A stretch of DNA of 64,000 nt from Locusta migratoria (Eukaryota; Arthropoda; Insecta; Orthoptera; Acrididae), in contig CM048744.1 of assembly GCA_026315105.1 (NCBI GenBank), forward strand, positions 839,180,094 through 839,244,093, given 5' to 3'. The notes beneath the pieces were generated by a model. That model ran no database searches. It saw nothing but the letters and a program-made list of their open reading frames with translations, and had not been told where the DNA came from. Positions 11,288 to 21,109 of this stretch are shown here, piece by piece. Position 1 is the first letter of the stretch. Each line of letters starts with the position of its first letter. Made by a program: the position numbers and the translations under genes.

Positions 11288-11500
11288 ATAGAAATTCACA
11301 AGCCTTGAGATTGTTTTTAGTCGCGAACATGTTAGACATTAGAGAAGTAATGAATTAAAATTGGTGATGCGGCCGGAAATCGAACCCGGACCTACATGTT
11401 TACTAGACAGCATCACAAATTTTAATCCATTGTGTCACCTTTCACTTTAATGTCTGATTGTACGAGACCAAAAACAATCTCAAGGTTGTGAATTTCTATG
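11288..11500. repeat. Foldback with tRNA-like centre (copies also in units 2 and 3)
   Basis: TAGAAATTCACAAGCCTTGA and TTGTTTTTAGTCGCGA on the left pair with AAAAACAATCTCAAGGTTGT and GAATTTCTA on the right. The arms are about 85-90 bp. The centre carries, on the minus strand, a B-box-like CCGGGTTCGATTTCC. Equivalent copies lie at about 12409-12625 and 13992-14207. It may be a terminal inverted repeat element whose centre is tRNA-derived. Confidence 0.7.
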
Positions 11501-11639
11501 TACATTGATTTTTATTTCACCTTAGCCTATGGTTAAAAGCAGCAATGATCCAATATGTCCGTTGCTGAGGAGCTATTCCGCTGCATGGAGAGCCTTGGCA
11601 GTAGTGGCAATAGTCTATGAAACAGAGAAGCTGAATTAA

Positions 11640-11752
11640 AGTTTTTGATGTGGAGGGAAGTCGTACTAATCGCTAGTGGTGAGGTGACCTTGTGGTAAGG
11701 TGTCTGCCTAGTAAGTATGGAGGTCTGGGTTCGATTCCCGGCCGCATTAAGC
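11640..11752 (+). repeat. tRNA-like SINE head in the tandem unit
   Basis: GTGACCTTGTGGTAAGG (A-box-like) and GGGTTCGATTCCCGG (B box) are spaced as in a tRNA. The second copy is at about 12760-12872. Each abuts the next unit of the array directly. The body after the head is missing, so it is a fragment and not a tRNA gene. Confidence 0.6.
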
Positions 11753-12044
11753 CTCTAGCGTTGTTTAAATTATTCTAATCCGCCGGCGCGCTCCTCTCGC
11801 TACCTCGTAATCAGAAATATTAGCGGCCCTCTGGTTTTGTGCGGATCGCAAGTAAAGCAGCGAATAATTTACGAACACTCTAAACTCTGCATCTCTCACA
11901 TTGTGTGGCGGTAAATCCTTATTCGTCGGCACGTTATCTTACGAATTTTTTTCGTTTCTCCTCTATGAGGATATGCAATGAGCAGAATACTGGTTTTTAT
12001 TTTCATACCCATACATGTTTCACTACAGTTGAACCATTCCCAGT

Positions 12045-12381
12045 AGATCTTTTTATTGTAAAATGTAAACTTTCACGGCCGGAATGGTCAAAATTACTAA
12101 AAATTTCTGGGCTGTTATGCCGTGGTCTAGTGGATTTATCATTAAAATCCAACGTTTCGTCACCGACTGCGGAGGACATTCTCAAGGGGGATCGTGGCAC
12201 TTTTGGATCTCCGATTCAGTCAGTAGCGAGCCAGGGTGTGAATCGGACATCCAAAAGTGCCACGATTCCCCTTGAGAATGTCCTCCGCAGTCGGGGACAA
12301 AACGTTGGGTTTTAATGATAAATCCACTAGACCACGGCATAACAGCCCGGAAATTTTTAGTAATTTTAGATCTTTTTATTG
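12045..12381. mobile_element. Foldback (inverted-repeat) element in unit 2 with a 14-bp flanking duplication
   Basis: Arms of about 125 bp: AAAATTACTAAAAATTTCTG at 12090 pairs with the complement ending at 12367. Both arms contain the phrase GACTGCGGAGGACATTCTCA and a GTTATGCCGTGGTCTAGTGG segment. AGATCTTTTTATTG flanks it at 12045-12058 and 12368-12381 and occurs once in the other units, so the insert is 12059-12367. The left side has 31 extra bases with no partner on the right. No coding potential. Confidence 0.85.
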
Positions 12382-13218
12382 CTACAAACTGAACAACAGA
12401 AGTATGTAAATAGAAATTCACAATCCTTGAGATTGTTTTTAGTCGCGAACATGTTAGATATTAGAGAAGTAATGAATTAAAATTGGTTATGCGGCCGGAA
12501 ATCGAACACGGACTTCCATGTTTACTAGACAGCATCACAAATTTTAATCCATTGTGTCACCTTTAACTTTAATGTCTGATTGTACGAGACGAAAAACAAT
12601 CTCAAGGTTGTGAATTTCTATGTACATTGATTTTTATTTCACCTTAGCCTAAGGTTAAAAGCAACAATGATCCAATATGTCCGTTGCCAAGGTGCTATTC
12701 CGCTGCATGGAGAGCCTCGGCAGTAGTGGCAATAGTCTATGAAACAGAGAAGCTGAATTAAAGTTTGTGATGGGGAGGGAAGTCATACTAATCGCTAGTG
12801 GTGAGGTGACCTTGTGGTAAGGTGTCTGCCTAGTAAGTATGGAGGTCTGGGTTCGATTCCCGGCCGCATTAAACCTCTAGCGTTGTTTAAATTATTCTAA
12901 TCCGGCGGCGCGCTCCTCTCGCTACCTCGTAATCAGAAATATTAGCGGCCCTCTGGTTTTGTGCGGATCGCAAGTAAATCAGCGAATAATTTACGAACAC
13001 TCTAAACTCCGCAGCTCTCACGTTGTGTTGTGGTAAATCCTTATTCGTCGCCACGTTAGCTTACGAAAATCTTTCGTTTCTCATCTATGAGGATCTGCCT
13101 TGAGCAAAGTACCGGTTTTTATTTCCATACCCATACATGTTTCGCTACAGTTGTAGCATTCTTAGTAGGCTCTTTTTTAAAGTTACAAACTAAACAACAG
13201 AAATATTTCATGTAAATA

Positions 13219-13989
13219 CGAGGCGCGTCCAGAAAGTAACTTCCGTTTGGTTATATAAAACGTAAGGGTACAGATATAGAAAAAATATTGATTGTACAAA
13301 AATCTACAACTGTTAAACTACTTTTCTACATAGCTTCCGAAATTTTGTAGGCAATTGTCATAGCATGGCACAAGGTTTTGTGTGCCTTTTTCATAGAATG
13401 TTGCCGCCTATGTATTCAACCATGTGGTAACATGTTCTTTCAGCTCGTTATCATCGTTGAAGTGTTGTCCACCAAGGACAGATTTTAGGTGTAACAAGAG
13501 GATTACTGTCAAAAGATTTTTTTTTGTGTTGAAGTGTTGTCCACCAAGGACAGATTTTAGGTGTAACAAGAGGATTACTGTCAAAAGATTTTTTTTTTTT
13601 TTTTTTTTTTTTTTCACGATAATGCCTGACCTCACACACCGAATGTGACCAAACAATTATTACGGAAATTTCAATAAGACCTGTTTGATCATCCTCCATA
13701 CAGCTCGGACCTCTCTCCTAGCGACTCTCATCTCTTCTTACACCTAAAATCTGCCCTTCAACGATGATAAAGAGCTATTACCATATGGTTGAATATACAG
13801 GCGGCAACCTTCTGTGAAGGATACATGCAAAAACTTGTGGCACGCTATGACAAGAGCCTACAAAATTTCGGCAGTTATGTGGAAAAGTAGTGTAAGAGTT
13901 GTAGAATTTTGTGCAATAAAAATTTCTTCTGTATGTGTGTACAATATCATTTTATTACCAAACGGAACTTACTTCCTGGACGCGCCTCG
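13219..13989 (+). mobile_element. Palindromic mariner derivative, copy 1
   Basis: TA dinucleotides flank it. The ends are CGAGGCGCGTCCAGAAAGTA and its complement, a mariner-type end. The two arms are inverted copies of about 240 bp of the 3' part of a mariner transposase gene. The right arm reads, on the plus strand, QLLRKFQ, HPPYSSDLSPSDSHLFLHLK and YMQKLVARYDKSLQNFGSYV, and the left arm is the reverse complement of the last part of it. Only the last third of the DD34D-type transposase is present, with stops, so it can only move if supplied with transposase in trans. A 72-bp tandem duplication and a T run sit at the inner edge of the left arm. It lies in unit 3 of the tandem array, within a stretch that is uninterrupted in unit 2. 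Confidence 0.9.
13456..13611 (+). repeat. 72-bp direct tandem duplication ending in T runs
   Basis: GTTGAAGTGTTGTCCACCAA starts at 13456 and again at 13528. Each unit ends in CAAAAGATT followed by T (10 in the first, more than 20 in the second, up to about 13611). The two units are virtually identical, so the duplication is recent or an assembly effect. Confidence 0.85.
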
Positions 13990-14329
13990 TAGAAATTCAC
14001 AAACCTTGAGATTGTTTTTCATCTCGAACATGTTAAAGACATTGGAGAAGTAATGAATTAAAATTTGTGACGCGGTCGGAAATCGAACCCGGACCTCCAT
14101 GCTTACTAGGCCGCATCACAAATTTTAATCCATTATGTCACCTTTGTCTTTATGTCTTTGAATGTTCGAGACGAAAAACAGTCTCAAGGTTGTGAATTTC
14201 TATGTACATTGATATTTATTTCACCTTAGCCTGAGGTTAAGGCAGCAATGTTACAATATGTCCGTTGCTGAGGTGCTATTCCGCTGCACAGAGAGCCTTT
14301 TTTTTCTTCATTTTTAAAGCGATGAAACA

Positions 14330-14790
14330 ATTTTTTTTTTTTTTTTTTTTTTGCGAAAATATTTAAGGAATTAACCGGTATCCAGAAAATTTTCAAAGAC
14401 TCTGTAGTATATATGGAATATCTCAATTGGGAACAGATTTTACTGTTTCCTTCTTCTTGCTATCACTCTGCTGTCTTCCTTCATAACTAGCAATTGCTGA
14501 TATAAGTGATTCTGAGTGTGGTAAAAATACATGTGTTTCATATTTGGCTTATGCTCTAGCATAACCTTCCTTCCAATTGCAGCGCAAATATTTTTATGCT
14601 TAAATATCAACAAATAATACAATTTCTTGAGACAACATTGTCTCGTTATACCAAATGTATTAAATATAAGGAGGGGCATTGAATAAAACTTTGTGCTGTG
14701 GCATTTCACAGGTAACATATAGGCAGAATTAAAGTATGTGGTGTGGAGGGAGACGTACTTTGAGACAGTCCATGTAGTCGCTTTGGCTGC
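14330..14790. other. Unassigned AT-rich sequence with a T run
   Basis: A T run of about 20 lies near 14331-14352. The rest shows no gene. A fragment resembling the end of the tandem unit (GAATTAAAGTATGTGGTGTG) is at 14727. Confidence 0.4.
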
Positions 14791-14927
14791 AACGCTGTGT
14801 TAGCTGAGTGGTCAGTCGCGCGGGAGCAGCCGAGCGGTTCCCGCGTCGGAGGTTCGAATCCTCCCTCGGGCATGGATGTGTGTGTGTGTTGTCCATAGGT
14901 TAGTTTAACTTAGCTTAAGTAGTGTGT
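14791..14927 (+). repeat. tRNA-derived SINE, family 2, truncated by an RTE insertion
   Basis: GTTAGCTGAGTGGTC, GCAGCCGAGCGGTTCCCGCG and GGAGGTTCGAATCCTCCCTC show a tRNA-like head. The tail GTGTGTGTGTGTTGTCC and TTTAACTTAGCTTAAGTAGT is the family 2 body. It stops at AAGTAGTGTGT (14917-14927), which is repeated after the RTE fragment at 15472-15482. Confidence 0.8.
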
Positions 14928-15471
14928 GGTGTGGATCAAGCTAGGACGAGTGGCTATGAAGAAGCTAACGAAGATCTGGCAGAGCAGAGCAATAACAAAT
15001 AGCACAAAGATCCGGCTAATTGAAACATTCGTGTTTCTGTCATCTTTTATGGCTGTGAATCATGGACACTCAAGGCCACAGACAAACAACCCATTGATGC
15101 GTTTGAGCTTTGGTACTGGCGTAGGATGCTACGCAAAGAATGGACCATAGAAGAACAAATGTGTCCATTATTGAACAACTGAATATTCCAGACGCCTTTC
15201 TTCTCGAGTCGACGAAAAAATTCTCCAGTTATTTGGCCATATTATGAGAAGAGACGAAGAAAACCTAGAAAAGATAATCTTACAAGGAAAGATTGAGGGC
15301 ACAAGACCAAGAGGAAGAGCAGCGAGCAGATGGATAGACCAAATCAAGAAGATCTCCGGTCTACCTCTTCAGCAGGCACTTGAGCGGAGCTGACAACCGT
15401 CCGGGATGGAGACGCTTGGTTCATGGGGTCACGATGCTCAGCAATGAGCACAACGACTTATGATGATGATG
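14928..15471 (+). pseudogene. RTE-type non-LTR retrotransposon, 3' end, 5'-truncated
   Basis: The plus strand encodes KLTKIWQSRAITNSTKIRLI, then YGCESWTLKATDKQPIDAFE and LWYWRRMLR, FGHIMRRDEENLEKIILQGK, RGRAASRWIDQIKKISGLPL. This is the C-terminal part of an RTE endonuclease-reverse transcriptase after the catalytic domain. It has frameshifts near 15050 and 15160 and a stop at TGA near 15392. It ends in a GATGATGATGA microsatellite tail. An 11-bp duplication, AAGTAGTGTGT at 14917-14927 and 15472-15482, is the target-site duplication of this insertion into the SINE. Confidence 0.88.
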
Positions 15472-15482
15472 AAGTAGTGTGT

Positions 15483-16384
15483 AAAACCCTCTGTAATCAA
15501 AAAGCTGAACCAAATATTCAACGAACAAACAAGACCGAACTGAACCTACGTGGTCTAAAGCATCTGTCTGCTGAGCAGGAAGTCCCGGGCTGGAACCCGA
15601 TCACACAGCACAAATTTTAATTCAATGCCTCTCCTTATATTTAATTTTGATGTTTATTTTCATTGCAGTGATTGTGTTGTTAGTGAGAAAAGTGAGGCAG
15701 ACAGTCGGATTATTGAAGGGGACAATGACTGCATGTGATTGCTAAATAGTTGTGTTTAGTTCAGCCCAACGGTGCTGCTGGGTGCGTGTCCAAGACAGTG
15801 TGACCATTTGACCTACTTGAATGACATCCTGCGCCTTGTAGTCTTTTCTGCACGACAGCTTAGACTCCAGTTTTCAGCAACAAAGTATAGGAACAAATTT
15901 TGTTACGCGAACACCAACCTCGTAGCCAATAGAATAACAGTTGTATGGCGATACGACGTGCCCAACGCTGTGGCCCAATGCCGAATACTGCAGATGGATA
16001 TTACAACCATATGAGTGCAGCATCCAAGGCCTTGTATGTATCGACTCCTTGAACCTTGGAACGAGGTATCAGGACCAATGACGAACGCTGTGCCTACTAG
16101 GCAGCAGGACACATCCTGAACAGGTATAATGTTCAGAACACACCAAAGAAAATCTCCCGTGAATATGAACTTTCCATATCTAATCTTTCAAGCTGCTCTG
16201 CTTGTCTCTGAACATGAGAGGTCAAGTTCGGCTTCACAAAAGGGGCATCGCTTTCGCAACAGCGACGACACCTCCGGCGGTTAACTCGGCTGTATGTGGG
16301 AGGGTTGGCCAAACATGTTCTCCCAAAACCAACACAGCAAATTCTATATAAACAGCAGCGGAGCCACGTTTCGTAAACAACCAA
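15483..16384. other. Unassigned sequence with one tRNA-like relic
   Basis: At about 15549-15615, GTGGTCTAAAGCATCTGTCT and CCCGGGCTGGAACCCGATCA look like the end of a decayed tRNA-type head. The rest up to 16384 has no recognised gene. A TATA-like CTATATAAAC is at 16344-16353. Confidence 0.4.
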
Positions 16385-16645
16385 TTATTCGCTAGCCAAC
16401 ATCGAAATACAGTGAGCGTAATCAAAAATGTTCGGCAAATATGCACGGGGTAATTGAAATTGCGGCGCCAAAAGTTTCCGTGCAGCTGACCAGTAGTCGC
16501 GGGGGGGCTTTGAGCTGCCAGCTTGCAGATCATTACTGAGTGACGTCACACGGGCAACGAGATCGCTGATTAATCGTCGTGACTTCTGTTTGCCTTCCGC
16601 ATTGCGCTTAGCCTCTCTTACTCGTTCATTTCGTGATATCTCCAT
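16385..16645 (-). other. Unrecognised 86-codon open frame
   Basis: The frame reads MEISRNERVREAKRNAEGKQ at its start and then KSRRLISDLVARVTSLSNDL, a charged, possibly helical N-terminus, followed by PRDYWSAARKLLAPQFQLPR. I do not recognise it. No second copy is seen in the window, so it is not obviously part of the repeats here. It could be a fragment of a transposon protein, an exon piece, or chance. Confidence 0.25.
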
Positions 16646-16864
16646 CTAAAAAGAATAAACACATCTTAAAAGTGTGGCCTGTAAGGGCAGACGTAGGCCA
16701 AAATGCATACTGACATTTAAAATTTGATATGTCCTATAGAGTTATACATGTAAAGCTTGGCACTACTGTGTAGTACGTAATGCGCAATATTCTGTGCAAT
16801 TTTTGTTTGATAATGTTCATGGAATTTGATTTTATAAGTATTTGAAATTGTAATTAATGGTGTA

Positions 16865-18086
16865 GGTGAGAGTAGTACACAGTGAAACAAAAATTACCCT
16901 TTTGATTGTTTCGTATAAAATACTTCTCACAAAACAAATTTTCTTTATTTACTTGAAAGAGCAATACTTTGTCAATATTTTTGAACAAAAAATAATAATT
17001 TTCCTACTAATTCATGACAATTTTAAACAACCTCCGTAAATGTTTCACTATGTACCGTGTATAGTACACAATGAAACAGCTGCCATTTATTATATTTATT
17101 ACTTTCTGAGTGACTTTTAATATCTTTGTTAAATACAGGTACAAACATTAACATATACTAAATTTTGTTCAGTGAATATTAAGTCCACCAAAATTGATTG
17201 GAAAACTAATATGCTGGTGATTGGAGAGTCTCTTATGTGAAACACATACTTTGTCTTCTGCAGCTGGGAATACAAAACCAGTAACTTTTTTTTAAATTTT
17301 TTTTATTGTTTTTCCGAAAGTATGAGATTTTATACTCAATACCACAAACTACTGTCTTCAAGACTTTAGCTACAAAATATACCTTATTTTGGAATTTCAC
17401 CAAAATGTAGTCTCCAATCATAGTGTTCTCTTCAAGTTAAAAAGATGTAATGATACACTTATCTCTGTTTCACTGGATGGCCTTCATCTTTGTCACTTTC
17501 TTAATCACTTTCACTTGAAACTGTTTTACTTACACACCAGTTATTTTTTTGATTGTTGACTCTCTTCATACTTCTTTTCTCCTTTCCTTCCAGCTCTGTC
17601 TTTTTCCTCATAGTCTTTTCTTCAATAGCTGTTCGCTGTGGTGTTCGGAGGAGTCATGCATGCATCTGAGGCCAATGGCCCTGTTTCACTGTGTACCACA
17701 TATAAGTGTTTCACTGTGTACCAAAGTCCTCATAAAGTAAAAGGTTATTCACAACTCTTAATCTACGTATCTACCAAATTTAAAACTGGTCAATATATAG
17801 CTACAGATATGTATATTATCACAAAACATAATATTTCTTTTTGGTATATTTTATATCGAAAATATTAAACTTACAAAGAGACGTTTACTGTAACTTCTAA
17901 CCACCGAAAACCAATAATAACGTATAGAAACAAGAATAATCAACCAAACTGTCCACCATTACAGTCAAAGATGTATCTTATCATAATGCACATACAAGGA
18001 AACCAACAAGTAGAAAACAATTATTAAATACTTTTGAGATGGAATGTTTCACTGTGTACCGCGTTTCACTGTGTACTACTGTCCCC
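16865..18086 (-). mobile_element. pogo/Tigger-like DNA transposon, internally deleted, TA duplication
   Basis: TIRs of about 24 bp start GGTGAGAGTAGTACACAGTG on the left and GGGGACAGTAGTACACAGTG on the right (read inwards), flanked by TA at 16863-16864 and 18087-18088. The minus strand holds remnants of the C-terminal part of a jerky/pogo-type transposase: a basic coiled stretch RKDYEEKDRAGRKGEKK near 17600, and GDYILVKFQNKVYFVAKVLK (17415-17356) followed by KISYFRKNNKK, the late all-beta segment I know from this family. The catalytic DDE core is absent. Seven copies or near-copies of GTTTCACTGTGTAC lie in it (16875, 17042, 17064, 17682, 17708, 18046, 18063), perhaps subterminal binding sites. 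Confidence 0.75.
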
Positions 18087-18422
18087 TACATATAATGTAC
18101 ATTTCCTCATAAACCATTCAAGCATTAAAGCTGAAACTATACAGTGTATTTCTGCATTAAAGGGTATTATAACAGTGTATTTCCTCATTAAAGGCTATTA
18201 AAACGTGTGTAACAGAGTTTTGTTTAAGGTCATGGTTACTTTCAAGTTAATTTTTCAGTTTCATGTTAATTTAGGCTTCTCTACTTTCCTCATGCACGAA
18301 AGAAGAACTATTCTCAGCCAAAGATAAGATGCTGCACAGAATTGTTCAGTAAGTTATTTTTAAGAACTGTGCCAGGTTTCAGGAGGTTGGCTTTTATAGT
18401 TCCTGAGAAAAGGTAGACTATA

Positions 18423-18620
18423 AAATGTTCAAATGTTTGTATAGCTTATGGGACTCAACTACGGGGTCATCAGTCCCTAAACTTACAAACTACTTATAAA
18501 GTAGCTAATCCTAAGGACGGCACAAATATCCATGCCCAAGGGGATATTCGAACCCCCGACCGCAGTGTCTGTGCAGACCATGATTGGAGCGCCTCAATTC
18601 CCTCGGCCACCGCGGCTGGC
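18423..18620 (-). repeat. tRNA-derived SINE, family 1
   Basis: Minus-strand head GCCAGCCGCGGTGGCCGAGG, B box GGTTCGAATAT (decayed), tail AGGGACTGATGACCCCG. An 11-bp target duplication with one mismatch: GGTAGACTATA at 18412-18422 and GGTACACTATA at 18621-18631. Confidence 0.92.
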
Positions 18621-18746
18621 GGTACACTATATCTAAAAAAAATCACGTTACAGGAAATCTCATTTAAAGTTTTAATTTTAATTTTTATCAATACTGCCAT
18701 ACCTTTACACACTAATGCTGTCCATATCTATAATCTTCATTAATCT

Positions 18747-19390
18747 TCATTCTTTTCCTTGTCTCCTCTGCCTAGCCATCTTTTGGATATTTTCCTCCGC
18801 TGCTTGTGCTCTGTCAAGCCGCACTTCATCGATGCTTCGGAGTGTCTTCAGTGTGAATGCACCTGGATCGAAGCCTAATCTCTGCAAGCACTTAATCCTA
18901 CCTGCATTTCCACTGTTAAAAACTAGACAGGCATCACACGCAGATATCTTCACAACATTTGAGGACACAAACACTGTTCTGGGACAATACATCCATGTAG
19001 GGTGATTGTAGCTCTCATTTTTATTGTGCGTTTTCCCATGCACACATTTTTCCAGAAGTTCAGGATTGGCTAGATATCTGAATGTTGGCTTAATAACAAT
19101 TAAAACTACAACTAGCCAACTATGCTCTTGGGTGTATGGCTTTCCACTGGCTTTTGCCTGAAGATACTTGCACCATGATATGTGACAGAGGGGATGTTGA
19201 GGAGTCTCATCTGTGCAAAGTTTGTGGATGAATATTGCCCACACTGCTTGCTGCATTGCTTTCACGCTGTGTACATTGTTCCTGAAGACTTTCCCATAAT
19301 ATACGTATTTGCAGTGTGTGAATTTCTTTGTCTGTCAATCTGTTAACTCCTCCCAATGGCTTTCAAACTTCTAATTTTTTGCCCTTCATT
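18747..19390 (-). pseudogene. Mutator-like transposase, C-terminal fragment
   Basis: The minus strand has a 172-codon open frame (19265-18747) with AMQQAVWAIFIHKLCTDETP then QHPLCHISWCKYLQAKASGK, ANPELLEKCVHGKTHNKNES and RIKCLQRLGFDPGAFTLKTL. As I recall, the ordered motifs H-K-.STDE.P.H..C...WCKY, L..C..G.T.N.NES.N...W and a C-terminal basic tail RQRRQGKE characterise the Mutator-like transposase domain widespread in arthropod and cnidarian genomes (Pfam family PF20700, from memory). Upstream, RLTDKEIHTLQ and YVYYGKVFRNNVHSV lie in two frames, so there is a frameshift near 19315. The catalytic N-terminal part and the terminal repeats are not visible. The long open stretch with only one break suggests a fairly young relic. 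Confidence 0.7.
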
Positions 19391-20118
19391 TTTTTTTCTT
19401 CAGTCTGGTATGAACTTTGTCACAGTCTTCTAAATATGTCTGCTGTTTGCTTCGATTGTATGACCGAAAACTTAACACAAATACATACATAGTGTAAACA
19501 AGAACTGCAGCACAGCACAGATAAAGGGGACGTTTGATGATTAGTCGGTCAAAGAAATGTCGTTCTTAAAAATATTTCTAAGCATATTTCGATAACGAAA
19601 CTTTGAGATGCCATTCTTAAAAAAATCTACCTAATAAATTAGCAGCAAAATAAAATTCGAATTGTTTCACTATTATGCTCTACGTCTGCCCATAAGGGGA
19701 CATAAAGGTGATGAAATTTGAGAACGAATATATATCTTTTCTAATCTCTGGAATAATTATACACAGTTGTAATACTTTCCTAAACGCATGTAAGTAAGGC
19801 AACAATGCTGTACTAGATTTAAAAACCTAATTGCTACTAATATTACTATATGGAAGTGGATCTTGGATAATGAAAAAAAAAAGATAAAATAAGATTAAAA
19901 TCCTATGAAATGAGATAACTCAGACACATACCAGGATACACCACGCTGAACTACAAAAGAAATACAGACACAGGAAGGAAGTGAATATTTTCGATATAAA
20001 CAGTAATGGATATCCAATTTGGTGCGAATGGACGAATCGAGATTGCCACTGGATTTTGACGATTTACTCTGCAAGAAAAAAAAGAAAAAAAAAAAACGAT
20101 GCGTTGCAAGATCTGAAA
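19391..20118. other. Unassigned AT-rich sequence
   Basis: Nothing recognisable apart from A-rich runs near 19870-19890 and 20070-20096. Confidence 0.4.
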
Positions 20119-20127
20119 AATGGTGGA

Positions 20128-20323
20128 AAAAAAAGGTTTGTTAAGCTTATGCGACTTAACTGTGGGGTCATCAGTCCCTAAACTTACAAACGACTTATGA
20201 ACTTACTTATACTAAAGAAAGCACACACATCCATCCCCGAGGGGGGGATTCGAACCCCCGACGGAGAACAGCTTTGAGCATCGGAGCATAGCGCCTCAAT
20301 ACGCTAGGCCACTCTGCCGCGGC
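20128..20323 (-). repeat. SINE with family 1 tail but a different tRNA-like head
   Basis: The tail (GGTTTGTTAAGCTTATGCGA, GGGGTCATCAGTCCCTAAAC) is family 1. The minus-strand head is different: GCCGCGGCAGAGTGGCCTAG, then CGTATTGAGGCGC, then GGGGGTTCGAATCCCCCC. It is flanked by AATGGTGGA at 20119-20127 and 20324-20332. Likely a separate subfamily made by replacing or diverging the tRNA part. Confidence 0.88.
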
Positions 20324-20332
20324 AATGGTGGA

Positions 20333-20821
20333 TGATCAGATATAGCTGCAACAGCCTAATGGATGACGGAAGAACAAAAAGAGTTGGGATCCATCTAGAT
20401 CTGACAACGTTTTCAGCTCTCTGGGTTGTTTCTCCACACTATGAATGGGTATTACCATGTCCTGCCGATTGCTTCTTTTTCCTTAGTTACCTTATACTTT
20501 AAGATGCAGGTATTTGTTTATATGAACCGTGTACGCAACGGAAAAGGACTTTTGTTTTGCCTTACGCGTTTGGAATTTATTTACAAGACATCTTCAGTGG
20601 CCTGGAATACATACACGATTATTTTTTACAGTATTTTACCTTTCAAAAAGCTAGCAAAACACATTTTCAAAGCAAAGGGAACTACATGTAACTTTTGTAG
20701 GTCTTCTAAAGCCTTTTGATTGTTCCACTCCAGGAGGAATGAGCTAATTTAGTGACGTCAGGAATAAGCGAAAGAAACATAAATACAATAAAAAGGATAT
20801 ATACAGGTATGAAGACCACAG
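20333..20821. other. Unassigned sequence
   Basis: A 97-codon open frame (20426-20719) without recognisable motifs. No repeat recognised. Confidence 0.35.
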
Positions 20822-20833
20822 TACTAATCGAAA

Positions 20834-21024
20834 GCCGGCCGCGGTGGCCGAGGAGACTGAGGCGTTCCAGTCACGGTCTGCACGGCCACTACGGTCGGGG
20901 GTTCGAATCCCCCCTCGGGCATGGATATTTGTGCCGTCCTTAGTATAAGGTAGTAAATAAGTAGTTTGTAAGTTTAGGGACTGATGACCCCGTAATTAAG
21001 TCCCATAACCTTAACAAACATTAT
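20834..21024 (+). repeat. tRNA-derived SINE, family 1, well preserved
   Basis: Head GCCGGCCGCGGTGGCCGAGG, B box GGTTCGAATCC, tail AGGGACTGATGACCCCG. Perfect 12-bp target duplication TACTAATCGAAA at 20822-20833 and 21025-21036. Confidence 0.95.
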
Positions 21025-21109
21025 TACTAATCGAAAATTGTATCTTTGGCCCATTTTAACAACAAAGGGATGCAAGAATACTACTATCTTTCAAGCACTT
21101 TATGTAAAA

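Larger units (their letters stand above)
10490..14310 (+). repeat. Three head-to-tail copies of a 1.1-1.3 kb composite unit
   Basis: The segment starting at CATTAAACCTC and TTGTTTAAATTATTCTAATC occurs at about 10490, 11748 and 12868. Each copy runs through GCGGCGCGCTCCTCTCGCTA, the phrase CCCATACATGTTTC, a foldback with a tRNA-like centre and, in the first two, a tRNA-like head ending GGTTCGATTCCCGGCCGCAT. Unit 1 has about 480 extra bases (10720-11200) that the others lack. Unit 2 holds a foldback insertion and unit 3 a palindromic mariner. The junctions between units lie at GGCC(C/G)CATTAA, a microhomology shared by the GC-rich segment and the tRNA-like head. The right end of unit 3 decays after 14310, with a last recognisable stretch near 14725-14760. 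Confidence 0.88.

Noticed and set aside
11690..11752. Possible tRNA genes in the tandem array
   Set aside because: Only a partial cloverleaf; the same head recurs in each unit attached to repeat sequence.
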